A stretch of 64,000 nucleotides of DNA from Candidatus Treponema merdequi (GTDB lineage: Bacteria; Spirochaetota; Spirochaetia; Treponematales; Treponemataceae): the NCBI GenBank assembly GCA_018064525.1, contig JAGHVB010000034.1:1-64000 (forward strand). The letters are read 5' to 3'. Shown here in pieces: positions 8,796 to 17,726 of the stretch (its first letter is position 1; each line of letters starts with the position of its first letter). Both the position numbers and the translations under genes were made by a program. The notes beneath the pieces are model-generated. The model worked only from the letters and a program-made list of their open reading frames with translations. It was not told where the DNA came from and did not search any database.

Positions 8796-10046
8796 TTAGT
8801 TACATTTTTTGAAAATCAATGATGTATTTACACCACCGAATGCGAAGTTGTTTGACATTACGATGTCTGTATCAATTTCGCGACCTTCGCCCATGATGTA
8901 ATCGAGTTTGCCAACTGCTGGGTCAAGGTTTTCTTTTGTTAAGTTAAGTGTAGGATGGAACCATCCGTCGTTCATCATGTTGATTGTTACCCAAGCTTCG
9001 AGACAACCGCAGCATCCAAGTGTGTGTCCTGTATAACTCTTTGTTGATGAAATTGGAACAGGGCGTTTGAAAACAGATTCTGTTGCGTTTGTTTCTGCAA
9101 CGTCTCCGTGTCCTGTAGATGTTCCGTGTGCGTTTACATATCCGATCTGGTCCGGGCTGATTCCTGCATCATCGATAGCAAGCTGAAGTGCTTTTGCCAT
9201 TGTTTCCTGGTTTGGAGTTGTGATGTGGTTTCCGTCCTGGTTTGTACCAAAGCCGATGATTTCTGCATAGATTTTTGCACCGCGTGCTTTTGCGTGTTCA
9301 TATTCTTCGAGGATAAGAGTTGCTCCACCTTCACCGATTACAAGACCATCGCGTTCTGTTGAGAATGGTGATGGTGATTTTTTAGGTGTATCGTTCTTTG
9401 TAGAAGCTGCATAAAGTGTATCGAAAATATCTGAGTCAGCAGCGCTCAATTCTTCTGCCCCTCCGGCAATCATGATGTCCTGAAATCCGTAAGCGATCTG
9501 TTCATAAGAATAACCGATTGACTGTGAACCAGAAGTACAAGCTGTGTTAGTTGTAATGATTCTTCCGCGGATCTGGAAGTAAACTGAAAGGTTAGAAGCA
9601 GCTGTCTGTGGCATAGCGCGTACATAAGTTGTAGCGTTCATTCTTGTGCAGTCAGCGTTTTCAAGCATTGCACAGAATTCCATCTGAGCATCCATTGAAC
9701 CCATGCATGAACCGTAAGAAATACCAGTGCGTCCGTTGTGAAGTTCTTCTGCAACGTTTCCGTCAGCATCGATAAATCCTGCCATTCTCAAAGCATCATC
9801 AGTTGCCTGAAGAGCAAGGCGTGATACACGACCCATTGAACGAGTCTTTTTTCTGTCATATTTGCGAAGTTCTTTTGTGTAAGGAGCTGCAAGGCGTGTA
9901 TTCATTCCGGCACCGTAGCGGTCCCATTCGTCCATGCGAACTACACAGTTTTCAAGACCCTTGAGAGTCTTTTTCATTTCTTCCCAGTTATCTCCAAGTG
10001 CACTGCAAACACCAGCACCAGTTACAACTACGCGTCTTTTTTCCAT
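8796..10046 (-). CDS. Beta-ketoacyl-ACP synthase (FabF-like; aryl-polyene-type)
   Basis: TNTACTSGSQSIGYS active-site Cys, VNAHGTSTGHGD and FGGVNTSLIF motifs; directly downstream of a dehydratase and a second KS. Confidence 0.88.
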   Translation of the reverse strand: MEKRRVVVTGAGVCSALGDNWEEMKKTLKGLENCVVRMDEWDRYGAGMNTRLAAPYTKELRKYDRKKTRSMGRVSRLALQATDDALRMAGFIDADGNVAEELHNGRTGISYGSCMGSMDAQMEFCAMLENADCTRMNATTYVRAMPQTAASNLSVYFQIRGRIITTNTACTSGSQSIGYSYEQIAYGFQDIMIAGGAEELSAADSDIFDTLYAASTKNDTPKKSPSPFSTERDGLVIGEGGATLILEEYEHAKARGAKIYAEIIGFGTNQDGNHITTPNQETMAKALQLAIDDAGISPDQIGYVNAHGTSTGHGDVAETNATESVFKRPVPISSTKSYTGHTLGCCGCLEAWVTINMMNDGWFHPTLNLTKENLDPAVGKLDYIMGEGREIDTDIVMSNNFAFGGVNTSLIFKKCN

Positions 10047-10049
10047 AAT

Positions 10050-10535
10050 TTATTCTCCTAATACTTTTAAATCTGTAGTTTCCATTACAGTAATTATAGT
10101 TTCGATTGCCGGCACATCAGGATTTTCACTTGAATAAGCAACTCCTGAATATGTCATCATGCTTTCAAGCTCATCAATCTTTTTGATTGCAACATGAACA
10201 GAAGTTCCTGCCTTAAAGCTTGCAACATGTGCCTGATAATTTTGAACACTCAAAAGAAAACCAGGCTTTGGTGGTTCACCGCGTTCGCATCCTGTAACTC
10301 CAGACAGAGCCGAAATACTCTGTGCAATAAGTTCAAATGCAACATGCGATGGAATTCCATCCAGTTCTTCATCATAAAATATATGATTTTTTGTTACAAG
10401 AGATTCTGATTCGAGAGTTCTTGCAACAATATCATGCTGGGTAAGATGATCAAGAAGAAACATCTTTCCTTTGTGTGGCAGAAGATTTATCAGTTCTTCT
10501 GCAGGAACAGTCTGCGGTAACTTTCTAGGTTCCAT
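10050..10535 (-). CDS. 3-hydroxyacyl-ACP dehydratase-like protein (hotdog fold, ApeP-like)
   Basis: LLPHKGKMFLLDHL...IPSHVAFELIAQSISALSG, typical of aryl-polyene dehydratases. Confidence 0.78.
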   Translation of the reverse strand: MEPRKLPQTVPAEELINLLPHKGKMFLLDHLTQHDIVARTLESESLVTKNHIFYDEELDGIPSHVAFELIAQSISALSGVTGCERGEPPKPGFLLSVQNYQAHVASFKAGTSVHVAIKKIDELESMMTYSGVAYSSENPDVPAIETIITVMETTDLKVLGE

Positions 10536-10570
10536 TTAAATTCCTTTGCAGGCAGAGCTCAAATTAAAGC

Positions 10571-11779
10571 TCACACCTTTCTAATAATTAAACTTATATT
10601 ACAACCGCCAAAACCAAACGAATTGCTCATGGCTGTTTTAATTTCATTTTCTAAAACAGTGTCGCGCGAAACAAAGTTCAATGCCGGAATCTCATCGTCC
10701 CTTACTCCGTCCCAGACCTGTACCGGCAGTTTTTTTTCTGCCGAGTGAACCAAAGCTTCGTAGCAGACTGCAAGTTCAAGTGCGCCAGATGCTCCGAGCG
10801 TGTGTCCCATAACCGGTTTAGTGGAACTTGCCCAAACGCGATTTTTTGTACCGCCGAAAACTGCATCGACAGCGCGTGATTCCATTGCATCGTTCAAGTG
10901 AGTTCCTGTTCCGTGAAGATTGATGTAATCAATTTCTTCTGCCGAAAAACCAGCATCACTCAAAGCAGCTTCAATCGCACGACGAGCGCCGCTTCCGTCT
11001 TCGAGAGGTGCCGTCATATGGCTTGCATCGGCTGATTCACCAGTTCCACATAAAATAACAGACACACCAGAGTCACTTACAAGTTCCTTGTCTTTTGAAA
11101 GAACAAAAAGTGCGGCTCCTTCTCCGAGCGTAATACCTTTTCGGTTTTTACTGAACGGATTTGTCTTTTCATCAGAAACAGCTTCGAGGCTGTCAAATCC
11201 CAAAAGAACAGTGTCACTCGCAACATCAACACCGCCGACAACAGCAGCATCAACTATATCTGCTTCCAGAGCCTCACGTGCCTTACAGACAGCACTGGCC
11301 CCGGATGAACATGCAGTACTGAAAACAAAAGCAGGACCTTCAAGCGCGCACTCATTTTTTACAAATGCAGCAGGATAATCCGCACCCTGAACATCAAGCT
11401 CATATCCCTCCGGAAAAGCGCCTGTCTCAAAATATGCCTTATGACCTGCAATCGTAAACTCAGAACCGTTATCACACGAACCTATAAAAATTCCGATACG
11501 CTTTGCACCGTACTTTGCTTTTGCCTTTTCGATGACAGGTTTAATCTGTTCAAGAGCGAGATTCAGGATTCTCGTTATTCTCATATCATATTTTGCAGAT
11601 GGAACAGATTTTAAAAGCGAATCATCAATTTTTCCGGCAAAAAATTCCTTTCCTGAAACAGCAGCAACAGTTTTAATTCCATCCTGACTGCCCGAAACAC
11701 ATGACTGCCACAAAGACTGTTCATCACAGCCGGCAGCACACGCAACTCCAGGTTTAGAAAAATACAGATTCGTCTTCAC
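10571..11779 (-). CDS. Beta-ketoacyl-ACP synthase (ApeO-like)
   Basis: FSTACSSGASAVCKAREAL, INLHGTGTHLND, TLGASGALELA and FGFGGCNISLI motifs. Confidence 0.85.
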   Translation of the reverse strand: MKTNLYFSKPGVACAAGCDEQSLWQSCVSGSQDGIKTVAAVSGKEFFAGKIDDSLLKSVPSAKYDMRITRILNLALEQIKPVIEKAKAKYGAKRIGIFIGSCDNGSEFTIAGHKAYFETGAFPEGYELDVQGADYPAAFVKNECALEGPAFVFSTACSSGASAVCKAREALEADIVDAAVVGGVDVASDTVLLGFDSLEAVSDEKTNPFSKNRKGITLGEGAALFVLSKDKELVSDSGVSVILCGTGESADASHMTAPLEDGSGARRAIEAALSDAGFSAEEIDYINLHGTGTHLNDAMESRAVDAVFGGTKNRVWASSTKPVMGHTLGASGALELAVCYEALVHSAEKKLPVQVWDGVRDDEIPALNFVSRDTVLENEIKTAMSNSFGFGGCNISLIIRKV

Positions 11780-11878
11780 TTAAAATCCTTGTATCGAAAA
11801 ATATTGTTTAATTTTACCTATTTATTGCTTTTTAATCAACAAATGTGATATTATAGAAAAAATCATAAAGGGGAAAAG

Positions 11879-12802
11879 ATGTTAAAAGGTCGTCATTTAA
11901 TTGAACCAGAAAATCTTTCAATTCAAGAAATCGATGAAATTTGTTCTTTAGCAGAACAGATGATTGTTGATCCTATTTCATTTCAAGATGTGTGCCGCGG
12001 AAAAATTCTGGCGGCACTTTTTTTTGAGCCAAGCACCAGAACAAGGCTTTCTTTTGAAGCGGCGATGTTGAGGCTCGGTGGAACAGTAGAAGGATTTGCT
12101 GACGCAAGTTCAAGTTCCACATCAAAAGGCGAAAGTCTTGCAGATACAATCCGCGTAGTTTCTTCTTACGTAGACGTAATTGCAATGCGAAGCCCTAAAG
12201 AAGGAGCGGCGCTTCTTGCTTCCAAATATTCAAACTGCCCGATAATCAACGCAGGCGACGGCGGACACTTTCACCCGACACAGACACTTACCGACCTTCT
12301 TACAATCCGTGCACTCCGCGGCTCGTTCGAAGGACAGACAATCGGATTCTGCGGCGACTTAAAGTTTGGACGGACAGTTCACTCGCTCACACAGGCAATG
12401 TGCCGCTACCCGAAAAACAAGTTTATCTTTATCAGCCCGAAAGAACTCACAATCCCGGAATACATGATCGAAAACATCTTAAAGCCAAATGGAATTGAAT
12501 ATGTCGAAGCCGAACGCCTCGAAGATAAAATCGGCGAGCTTGATATTCTTTACATGACACGCGTTCAGAAAGAAAGATTCTTTAACGAACAGGATTACAT
12601 CCGCTTAAAGGACAGCTACATTCTCGACCGCGAAAAAATGAAAATGGCAAAAAAAGACATGATTGTTCTGCATCCGCTTCCACGTGTAAACGAAATTGCT
12701 CCGGAAGTTGATGATGATCCGCGCGCCGCATACTTTAAGCAGGTTAAGTATGGAATGTACGCACGAATGGCGCTCATCGCAAAACTGACAGGCGCACTTT
12801 AA
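11879..12802 (+). CDS. pyrB: Aspartate carbamoyltransferase catalytic subunit
   Basis: [53 protein letters not shown] upstream. Confidence 0.95.
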   Translation: MLKGRHLIEPENLSIQEIDEICSLAEQMIVDPISFQDVCRGKILAALFFEPSTRTRLSFEAAMLRLGGTVEGFADASSSSTSKGESLADTIRVVSSYVDVIAMRSPKEGAALLASKYSNCPIINAGDGGHFHPTQTLTDLLTIRALRGSFEGQTIGFCGDLKFGRTVHSLTQAMCRYPKNKFIFISPKELTIPEYMIENILKPNGIEYVEAERLEDKIGELDILYMTRVQKERFFNEQDYIRLKDSYILDREKMKMAKKDMIVLHPLPRVNEIAPEVDDDPRAAYFKQVKYGMYARMALIAKLTGAL

Positions 12803-12843
12803 CAAAACCAGGAACTGAAAGTTCCACTTAATGAGGTATACAA

Positions 12844-13302
12844 ATGCTAAATGTAGATACAATTAAAAACGGACTTGTAATCGACCACATCTGCGCCGGA
12901 AGCGGACCAAAAATCTTTAAATGGCTCGGCCTCGAAAATGCAAACTTTACCGCAGCGCTCGTCATGAATGTTCCATCAAAAACAATGGGAAAAAAAGACA
13001 TCATCAAAGTCGACAACATCATTAACATAGATTTTTCCGTTCTCGGCTTTATCGACCCGAACATCACAGTAAACGTAATCAAAGACGAACAGCGCGTAAA
13101 GAAAATCAAAATGGAACTTCCAAAAAGCGTAGAAAACGTAATCAAATGCAAAAACCCGCGCTGCATCACCCGAACCGAACATTATGTTCCGCAGCGATTT
13201 TTGCTCGTTGATAAAGAAAAAGCACTTTACCGCTGCGAATATTGTGATGCAATGTACAAAGCAGGCGCTCAGGCAGAAGTAGAAGATTTATTTGTAGAAT
13301 AA
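12844..13302 (+). CDS. pyrI: Aspartate carbamoyltransferase regulatory subunit
   Basis: [24 protein letters not shown]; zinc Cys set CKNPRCI...[10 protein letters not shown]. Confidence 0.93.
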   Translation: MLNVDTIKNGLVIDHICAGSGPKIFKWLGLENANFTAALVMNVPSKTMGKKDIIKVDNIINIDFSVLGFIDPNITVNVIKDEQRVKKIKMELPKSVENVIKCKNPRCITRTEHYVPQRFLLVDKEKALYRCEYCDAMYKAGAQAEVEDLFVE

Positions 13303-13365
13303 AGAAATCTGATTACGCCAGAATATTGGTATTTCTAATTAGTTTTGGATCTGGCGTTTTAGTTT

Positions 13366-15675
13366 CTATCTGTATAAGTAATATTCTGCCATATCGCCCG
13401 TAATATCTTTGGCATTACGGTTATTATCCCATTCAGTCATATTTATAACTTTCCACTCAGTTCTGCCGTTCTTTGTTTTATTAATCCAGTCATCACGGTT
13501 TTTTGAACGATACCACTGATCTTTTCCAACCATAGCAATTTCTTTCATTTTAGTACAACCTTTAAACGCAAACCTTCCTATTTGATCTACTCGTAATGTT
13601 ATTCCTTTAATACTTTCACAATTCATAAAGGCTGCTTCGTCTATACAGCGCAAATCACGACACTGAGGGAAAGATTGTAAATTGACACAGTCGTAAAAAG
13701 CATATCGTCCTACTTTTGTTAACCAGATAGGTGGATTTATCGAAGTTAAACTTTTACAACCATAAAATGCTCCGTCTCCAATCTCACTTACAGAACCAGG
13801 GCATACTGTATTTTTGCATCCGGCAACAAGGATATTTCCTTCTTTTTTGATAATTGCGTTACAATTTTCACGGTTGTCGAAAGTCGTACTTTCCGGATCT
13901 ACAACAATATTTTCAAGGTTTTCACAATAAGCAAAAACTGCCATTCCAACTGCTTCCAGATTTTTTGGAATTTTTATTGCAATCAAATTATTGCAGAAAC
14001 CAAAGGCTGTATCTTCCAGCTTTTTTAAGCCTGTACAGTTTAACAAATCAAGATTAACTCTAATATTTTCATTTTCTCTTAATGCTTCTGCAATTTTTGC
14101 AATATCAGGATTTTCATCTGAAATCTGAATAATAAAAATTTTGTCATATGGTTCTATCTGGCTCATTTTAGTTTTAAGTTCAGCCGAAGTTGAAACTACA
14201 GGTCCATCTTTCCATTCAGCCATCATAGTAAGAGAACCATATGTATTTTTAAATGTATCTCCAGGCTGATACAATTCCAGACCACTATTCCAGCCGATAA
14301 AATCCCAGCCTAAAGACGGGCCTGGCTGCGGAAGAGTAACCGATTCTGCATATTCACATTTAATCATATTAGGATTTTTTCCGTGTCCGCCCTGATTAAA
14401 TGTAATTACATATACTTTTATTAAGTATGTAATTTCTGCGATGTCACTATCTGCCATTCCATCTTTAACTGCAATTGCTTTGATTGTAGTATCTGCAGTT
14501 ATTTCAATCGGACCTGTATACTGTGTACTTAAAGAAGTTGGAGCATTTCCATCTGTCGTGTAATAAATCGTTGCACCTTCTGTCGTGCAGGATAATGTAA
14601 CAGAATCCCCTTTATTAACTACAGTATTTTTTTCATCAAAAATTGGTTTAGCAACTTTATTTTTTGCAATCCAATTTGCTTTGATAAGAACGTTATCTTT
14701 TACTGTATATTCATCTTCTGGTTTATAGTCATTTATGCCGTCTGTCCAGCTTTCAAAGAAATAAGAGTCATCTGTAAGAGCCTGTGGCAATGTAATTTTG
14801 TCACCTTTATATTTATTATAAACCGGCTCTGGAGTAGTAGAACCATGTCCGTTTAAACTATACAATACTGAATAAGTCTTTAATACATAAGAAATAGTTT
14901 CTACAGAACTATTATTCATTCCGGCTTTAACTGCAATTGCTTTGATTGTAGTGTCAGCAGTTATTTCAACAGGACCTGTATACTGTGTGCTCGAAGTGGT
15001 TGGATCTGTTCCATCTGTCGTGTAATAAATCGCTGCACCTTCTGTTTCACATGAAATAGTAATCTTTTCGTTTTTATCAATTTTATTGTTTTTGTTTTCA
15101 AAAATCGGAGTTTTTACTGTATTAAGAGCAATCCAGTTTGCCTTAAACATTGTATCATGAGTTACAGTATATGAAGAACCTGCTGCATAAGTATCAGTTC
15201 CATCTGTCCAGTTATCAAATATAAAACCTTCTGCCGTAAGAGCTTGTGGCAATGTAATTTGGTCACCTTTGTGTTTATTTAAATATGCCATCGGACTTTC
15301 GCCATGTCCGTTTGAATCAAAAATAATCGTAAAACCATTCAACAGATAAACAGCAGTTTCTATATTACTTGGAGTCATACCTTCTTTTATTGCAATGGCT
15401 TTAATTGTTGTTTTTTTTGAAATTAAAATTTTCTGTTCCTGATCGTATTTTATACTTCCTGCATTAGGAACAGTTCCATCTGTAGTATAATAAATTACGG
15501 CACCTTGTGTTTCACAGGAAATTTCAACTGAATCATTATTTTCAACAACACCAGATTCTTTACTGAACACAGGAGTTGCAACTCTATCAGGTAATACAGG
15601 TGAAGAACATCCCGTTACAAAACAAACAGCAATTAAACAAATTGCCACTGCAAATAAATTCCATTCTCTTCGCAT
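13366..15675 (-). CDS. Surface lipoprotein: three chitobiase-like/InlB-like tandem repeats plus BspA-type leucine-rich repeats
   Basis: Lipobox FVTGCSSPV; repeated GAxIYYTTDGTxP...EITADTTIKAIAVKxGM and xWTDGxxxYxxxxxYTV...KANWIA modules; LRR_5-like AFGFCNNLIAIKIPKNLEAVGMAVFAYCENL. Start at Met 12 with SD GGAGG. Confidence 0.8.
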   Translation of the reverse strand: MRREWNLFAVAICLIAVCFVTGCSSPVLPDRVATPVFSKESGVVENNDSVEISCETQGAVIYYTTDGTVPNAGSIKYDQEQKILISKKTTIKAIAIKEGMTPSNIETAVYLLNGFTIIFDSNGHGESPMAYLNKHKGDQITLPQALTAEGFIFDNWTDGTDTYAAGSSYTVTHDTMFKANWIALNTVKTPIFENKNNKIDKNEKITISCETEGAAIYYTTDGTDPTTSSTQYTGPVEITADTTIKAIAVKAGMNNSSVETISYVLKTYSVLYSLNGHGSTTPEPVYNKYKGDKITLPQALTDDSYFFESWTDGINDYKPEDEYTVKDNVLIKANWIAKNKVAKPIFDEKNTVVNKGDSVTLSCTTEGATIYYTTDGNAPTSLSTQYTGPIEITADTTIKAIAVKDGMADSDIAEITYLIKVYVITFNQGGHGKNPNMIKCEYAESVTLPQPGPSLGWDFIGWNSGLELYQPGDTFKNTYGSLTMMAEWKDGPVVSTSAELKTKMSQIEPYDKIFIIQISDENPDIAKIAEALRENENIRVNLDLLNCTGLKKLEDTAFGFCNNLIAIKIPKNLEAVGMAVFAYCENLENIVVDPESTTFDNRENCNAIIKKEGNILVAGCKNTVCPGSVSEIGDGAFYGCKSLTSINPPIWLTKVGRYAFYDCVNLQSFPQCRDLRCIDEAAFMNCESIKGITLRVDQIGRFAFKGCTKMKEIAMVGKDQWYRSKNRDDWINKTKNGRTEWKVINMTEWDNNRNAKDITGDMAEYYLYR

Positions 15676-15694
15676 GTAAACTCCTCCAGACAAA

Positions 15695-15741
15695 AAAAGT
15701 ACTTTCACCCGCCCAAAGTTTTTTCGAGTAAAAGTACTTTT
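15695..15741 (-). terminator. Strong hairpin with T-tract between the peptide genes and the lipoprotein gene
   Basis: AAAAGTACTTTCACCCG / CGAGTAAAAGTACTTTT arms (17 bp with G-U pairs), followed on the minus strand by T7. Confidence 0.7.
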
Positions 15742-15844
15742 ATTTATAGAAATAGTATAGAACTAAAAATATTATACTGTCAAATTTTTTTAGTATTGTA
15801 CATTTTGCATTTACAGCTGATGTTCAAATGAATGTCACTTATTC

Positions 15845-16102
15845 CTAGAACAACCAGTCAAAAAACTTTTTCTTAACTTTTGAAACAGTTCCTGAAATTG
15901 CTGTCGCAGCAACAGCAATTCCTGTTCCAAGACTTTTTCCAGTTAAATGAGCTATTTTTTTTGCAGTTACAGGTCCTTTAAAATCATCTCGAATCAGTTC
16001 CCCGCGGCTTTCAATTATGTCTGCGCATTTATCAACAATTTCACCGCCACCAGAAACATTTTCAAGTTCTTCATCATTAATTTTATTTGCTTTTTCTTTC
16101 AT
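15845..16102 (-). CDS. Double-glycine-leader secreted peptide (bacteriocin/RiPP-like precursor) 1
   Basis: MKEKANKINDEELENVSGGGEIVDKCADIIES...GTGIAVAATAISGTVSKVKKKFFDWLF; start at Met 6 of the track ORF with SD GGAGG; GG leader shared with the next gene. Confidence 0.78.
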   Translation of the reverse strand: MKEKANKINDEELENVSGGGEIVDKCADIIESRGELIRDDFKGPVTAKKIAHLTGKSLGTGIAVAATAISGTVSKVKKKFFDWLF

Positions 16103-16138
16103 ATCAGTATCCTCCATAAATAAAATTTTTTATTAAAA

Positions 16139-16360
16139 TTACCTGCACAAAATTATATTTGATTCTTCAAAAGTATCACCGCGTTTTTCGCAGCGTTTTT
16201 TGTATTCTTCCCATTTTTCTATCGGAACATCAAGAGAACCAACTGATGGAACTTTCCACGAAGTAGAAACCTTTCCAGATTCTCTTTCCATTTTGTAAGT
16301 AACAGCTCTTCCACCTGCAACATTTTCAAGTTCTTCATCATTAATCAATGTGCCATTCAT
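16139..16360 (-). CDS. Double-glycine-leader secreted peptide (bacteriocin/RiPP-like precursor) 2
   Basis: MNGTLINDEELENVAGGRAVTYKMERESGKVSTSWKVPSVGSLDVPIEKWEEYKKRCEKRGDTFEESNIILCR; SD AAGGAG upstream; leader nucleotides nearly identical to peptide 1. Confidence 0.78.
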   Translation of the reverse strand: MNGTLINDEELENVAGGRAVTYKMERESGKVSTSWKVPSVGSLDVPIEKWEEYKKRCEKRGDTFEESNIILCR

Positions 16361-16427
16361 ATTTGTCTCCTTTTACCATTTTTTATGGTGTTTTAATTTT
16401 TCCAGACTTTCCTGTCCGGTTCGTCAA

Positions 16428-16457
16428 TTTATACTGTCAGTTTACAGCCAGAGACAA
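16428..16457 (-). promoter_or_regulatory. Putative promoter of the double-glycine peptide genes
   Basis: Minus strand TTGTCT (16457-16452), 18 bp, TATAAA (16433-16428). The first AGCACA box begins 8 bp upstream of the -35. Confidence 0.5.
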
Positions 16458-16465
16458 ACACTATG

Positions 16466-16535
16466 AGCACAATTTTAAGCACAGTTTGAGCACAATTTAT
16501 AAATTTTTATTGAATTTCAGCACAGATTGAGCACA
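16466..16535 (+). repeat. Five AGCACA direct repeats (putative regulator-binding boxes)
   Basis: AGCACA at 16466, 16478, 16489, 16519 and 16530 (offsets 12, 11, 30, 11), within (T)GAGCACAATT-like units. Confidence 0.85.
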
Positions 16536-16617
16536 AAATTCAACTAAAAAAAATATATTCAGAAAATTTGACTTTTTAGATATTTACTATCTTAATAAAA
16601 CAACTTACTATTTATTT

Positions 16618-17661
16618 ATGGAAAATTTTGACACACAAAACGAAAAAAACCGGTCATTAATCAAATGGTATAAAGACAATTTTTATCTGAACGACGATCA
16701 GTTTTTTCCGCTTCTTAACCAGAATTTTTTCTGTACGAGAATTCTCTTAGTTGTAATTTTTTTGTGGGCATTTTTTAGTCTTTTCGGTGCAATTCTTCTT
16801 AATTTTCACAATCTTACACAAATTTATTCACGCATTTTTTATTATTGCGGTTTTATCATTTTAACAGGCAGTCTTTTAATTTTTTCTGCTACCATTAAAC
16901 GCACAAAAAAAATATCTATTATAATTTTTCCAATATATGTTCTGTTTTTCTGTTCCGAACTTTTAGGGCTTTACAATTTTTTTATGTTGAACAAGGTCTT
17001 TAACGGTTTTGTCGTTTATGTAATTTCAAATCTCTGTGTTATTTCACTTTTTGATTTAAGCCCGCTTTTATTTTCGGTCACTTCAATTATTCCATTTTCA
17101 TTAATGGTTTCCGGCTTGTATAATACTTATGGTTTAAGTGGAACTGCGGACTCGTGCCTTCTTTATGTTGTGCTTGTCGTTCTTGCATTTTACAAACGCT
17201 ATCTTCAGAAAACAAAAACAATTCTCACTTCGCGACAAAAAGAAAATCTTTCTGCAAAAACTTTCGGAAACTTTACACTCCTTTATAAAAATTCAACATT
17301 AAAATTTCAGCGCCGAAAATCCCTCGAACTTTTAGCTTACCTTATTTATAAAAACGGAACCGGCGCAAATTCGCAGGAACTTGTTTCTGTTCTTTTCGGG
17401 GAAAATGCAACAAGCGCAGTTTATGGAAACAGTTTAAGAAACTTAATCATCGACATCAAACACACACTAAAAGAAAACCAGATCGAAAACTTTTTCCTTA
17501 GTGAATACAACAACTTTCGCATCAATCCGCTCGTAATTTCCTGCGACTATTACGATTTTCTAAAAGACCCGTCATCTGCCCGCGGAAAATTTAACGGCGA
17601 ATTTATGAACCAGTTCTCATGGGCCGAAGAAGCCATCGACTTTATCGAAAAGAAAATCTAA
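16618..17661 (+). CDS. Membrane-anchored SARP/OmpR-type winged-helix regulator
   Basis: N-terminal multi-TM region, then TFGNFTLLYKNSTLKFQRRKSLELLAYLIYKNGTGANSQELVSVLFGENATSAVYGNSLRNLIIDIKHTLKENQIENFFLSEYNNFRINPLVISCDYYDF, matching the SARP-type DNA-binding pattern and the start of a BTAD-like region. Confidence 0.75.
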   Translation: MENFDTQNEKNRSLIKWYKDNFYLNDDQFFPLLNQNFFCTRILLVVIFLWAFFSLFGAILLNFHNLTQIYSRIFYYCGFIILTGSLLIFSATIKRTKKISIIIFPIYVLFFCSELLGLYNFFMLNKVFNGFVVYVISNLCVISLFDLSPLLFSVTSIIPFSLMVSGLYNTYGLSGTADSCLLYVVLVVLAFYKRYLQKTKTILTSRQKENLSAKTFGNFTLLYKNSTLKFQRRKSLELLAYLIYKNGTGANSQELVSVLFGENATSAVYGNSLRNLIIDIKHTLKENQIENFFLSEYNNFRINPLVISCDYYDFLKDPSSARGKFNGEFMNQFSWAEEAIDFIEKKI

Positions 17662-17726
17662 GTTTCATTCGTAAACAATTTTCTACTCTTCAATAAAAAC
17701 CTCAACCGTTGTATACTTCAATTCAA

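Noticed and set aside
9108-9362. Plus-strand ORF inside the FabF-like gene
   Set aside because: Shadow ORF; Cys-rich artefact of reverse-complement codons.
16466-16535. AGCACA repeats considered as a CRISPR array or replication iterons
   Set aside because: Units are 11-12 bp with no spacers of CRISPR length, no cas or rep gene; position fits promoter boxes better.
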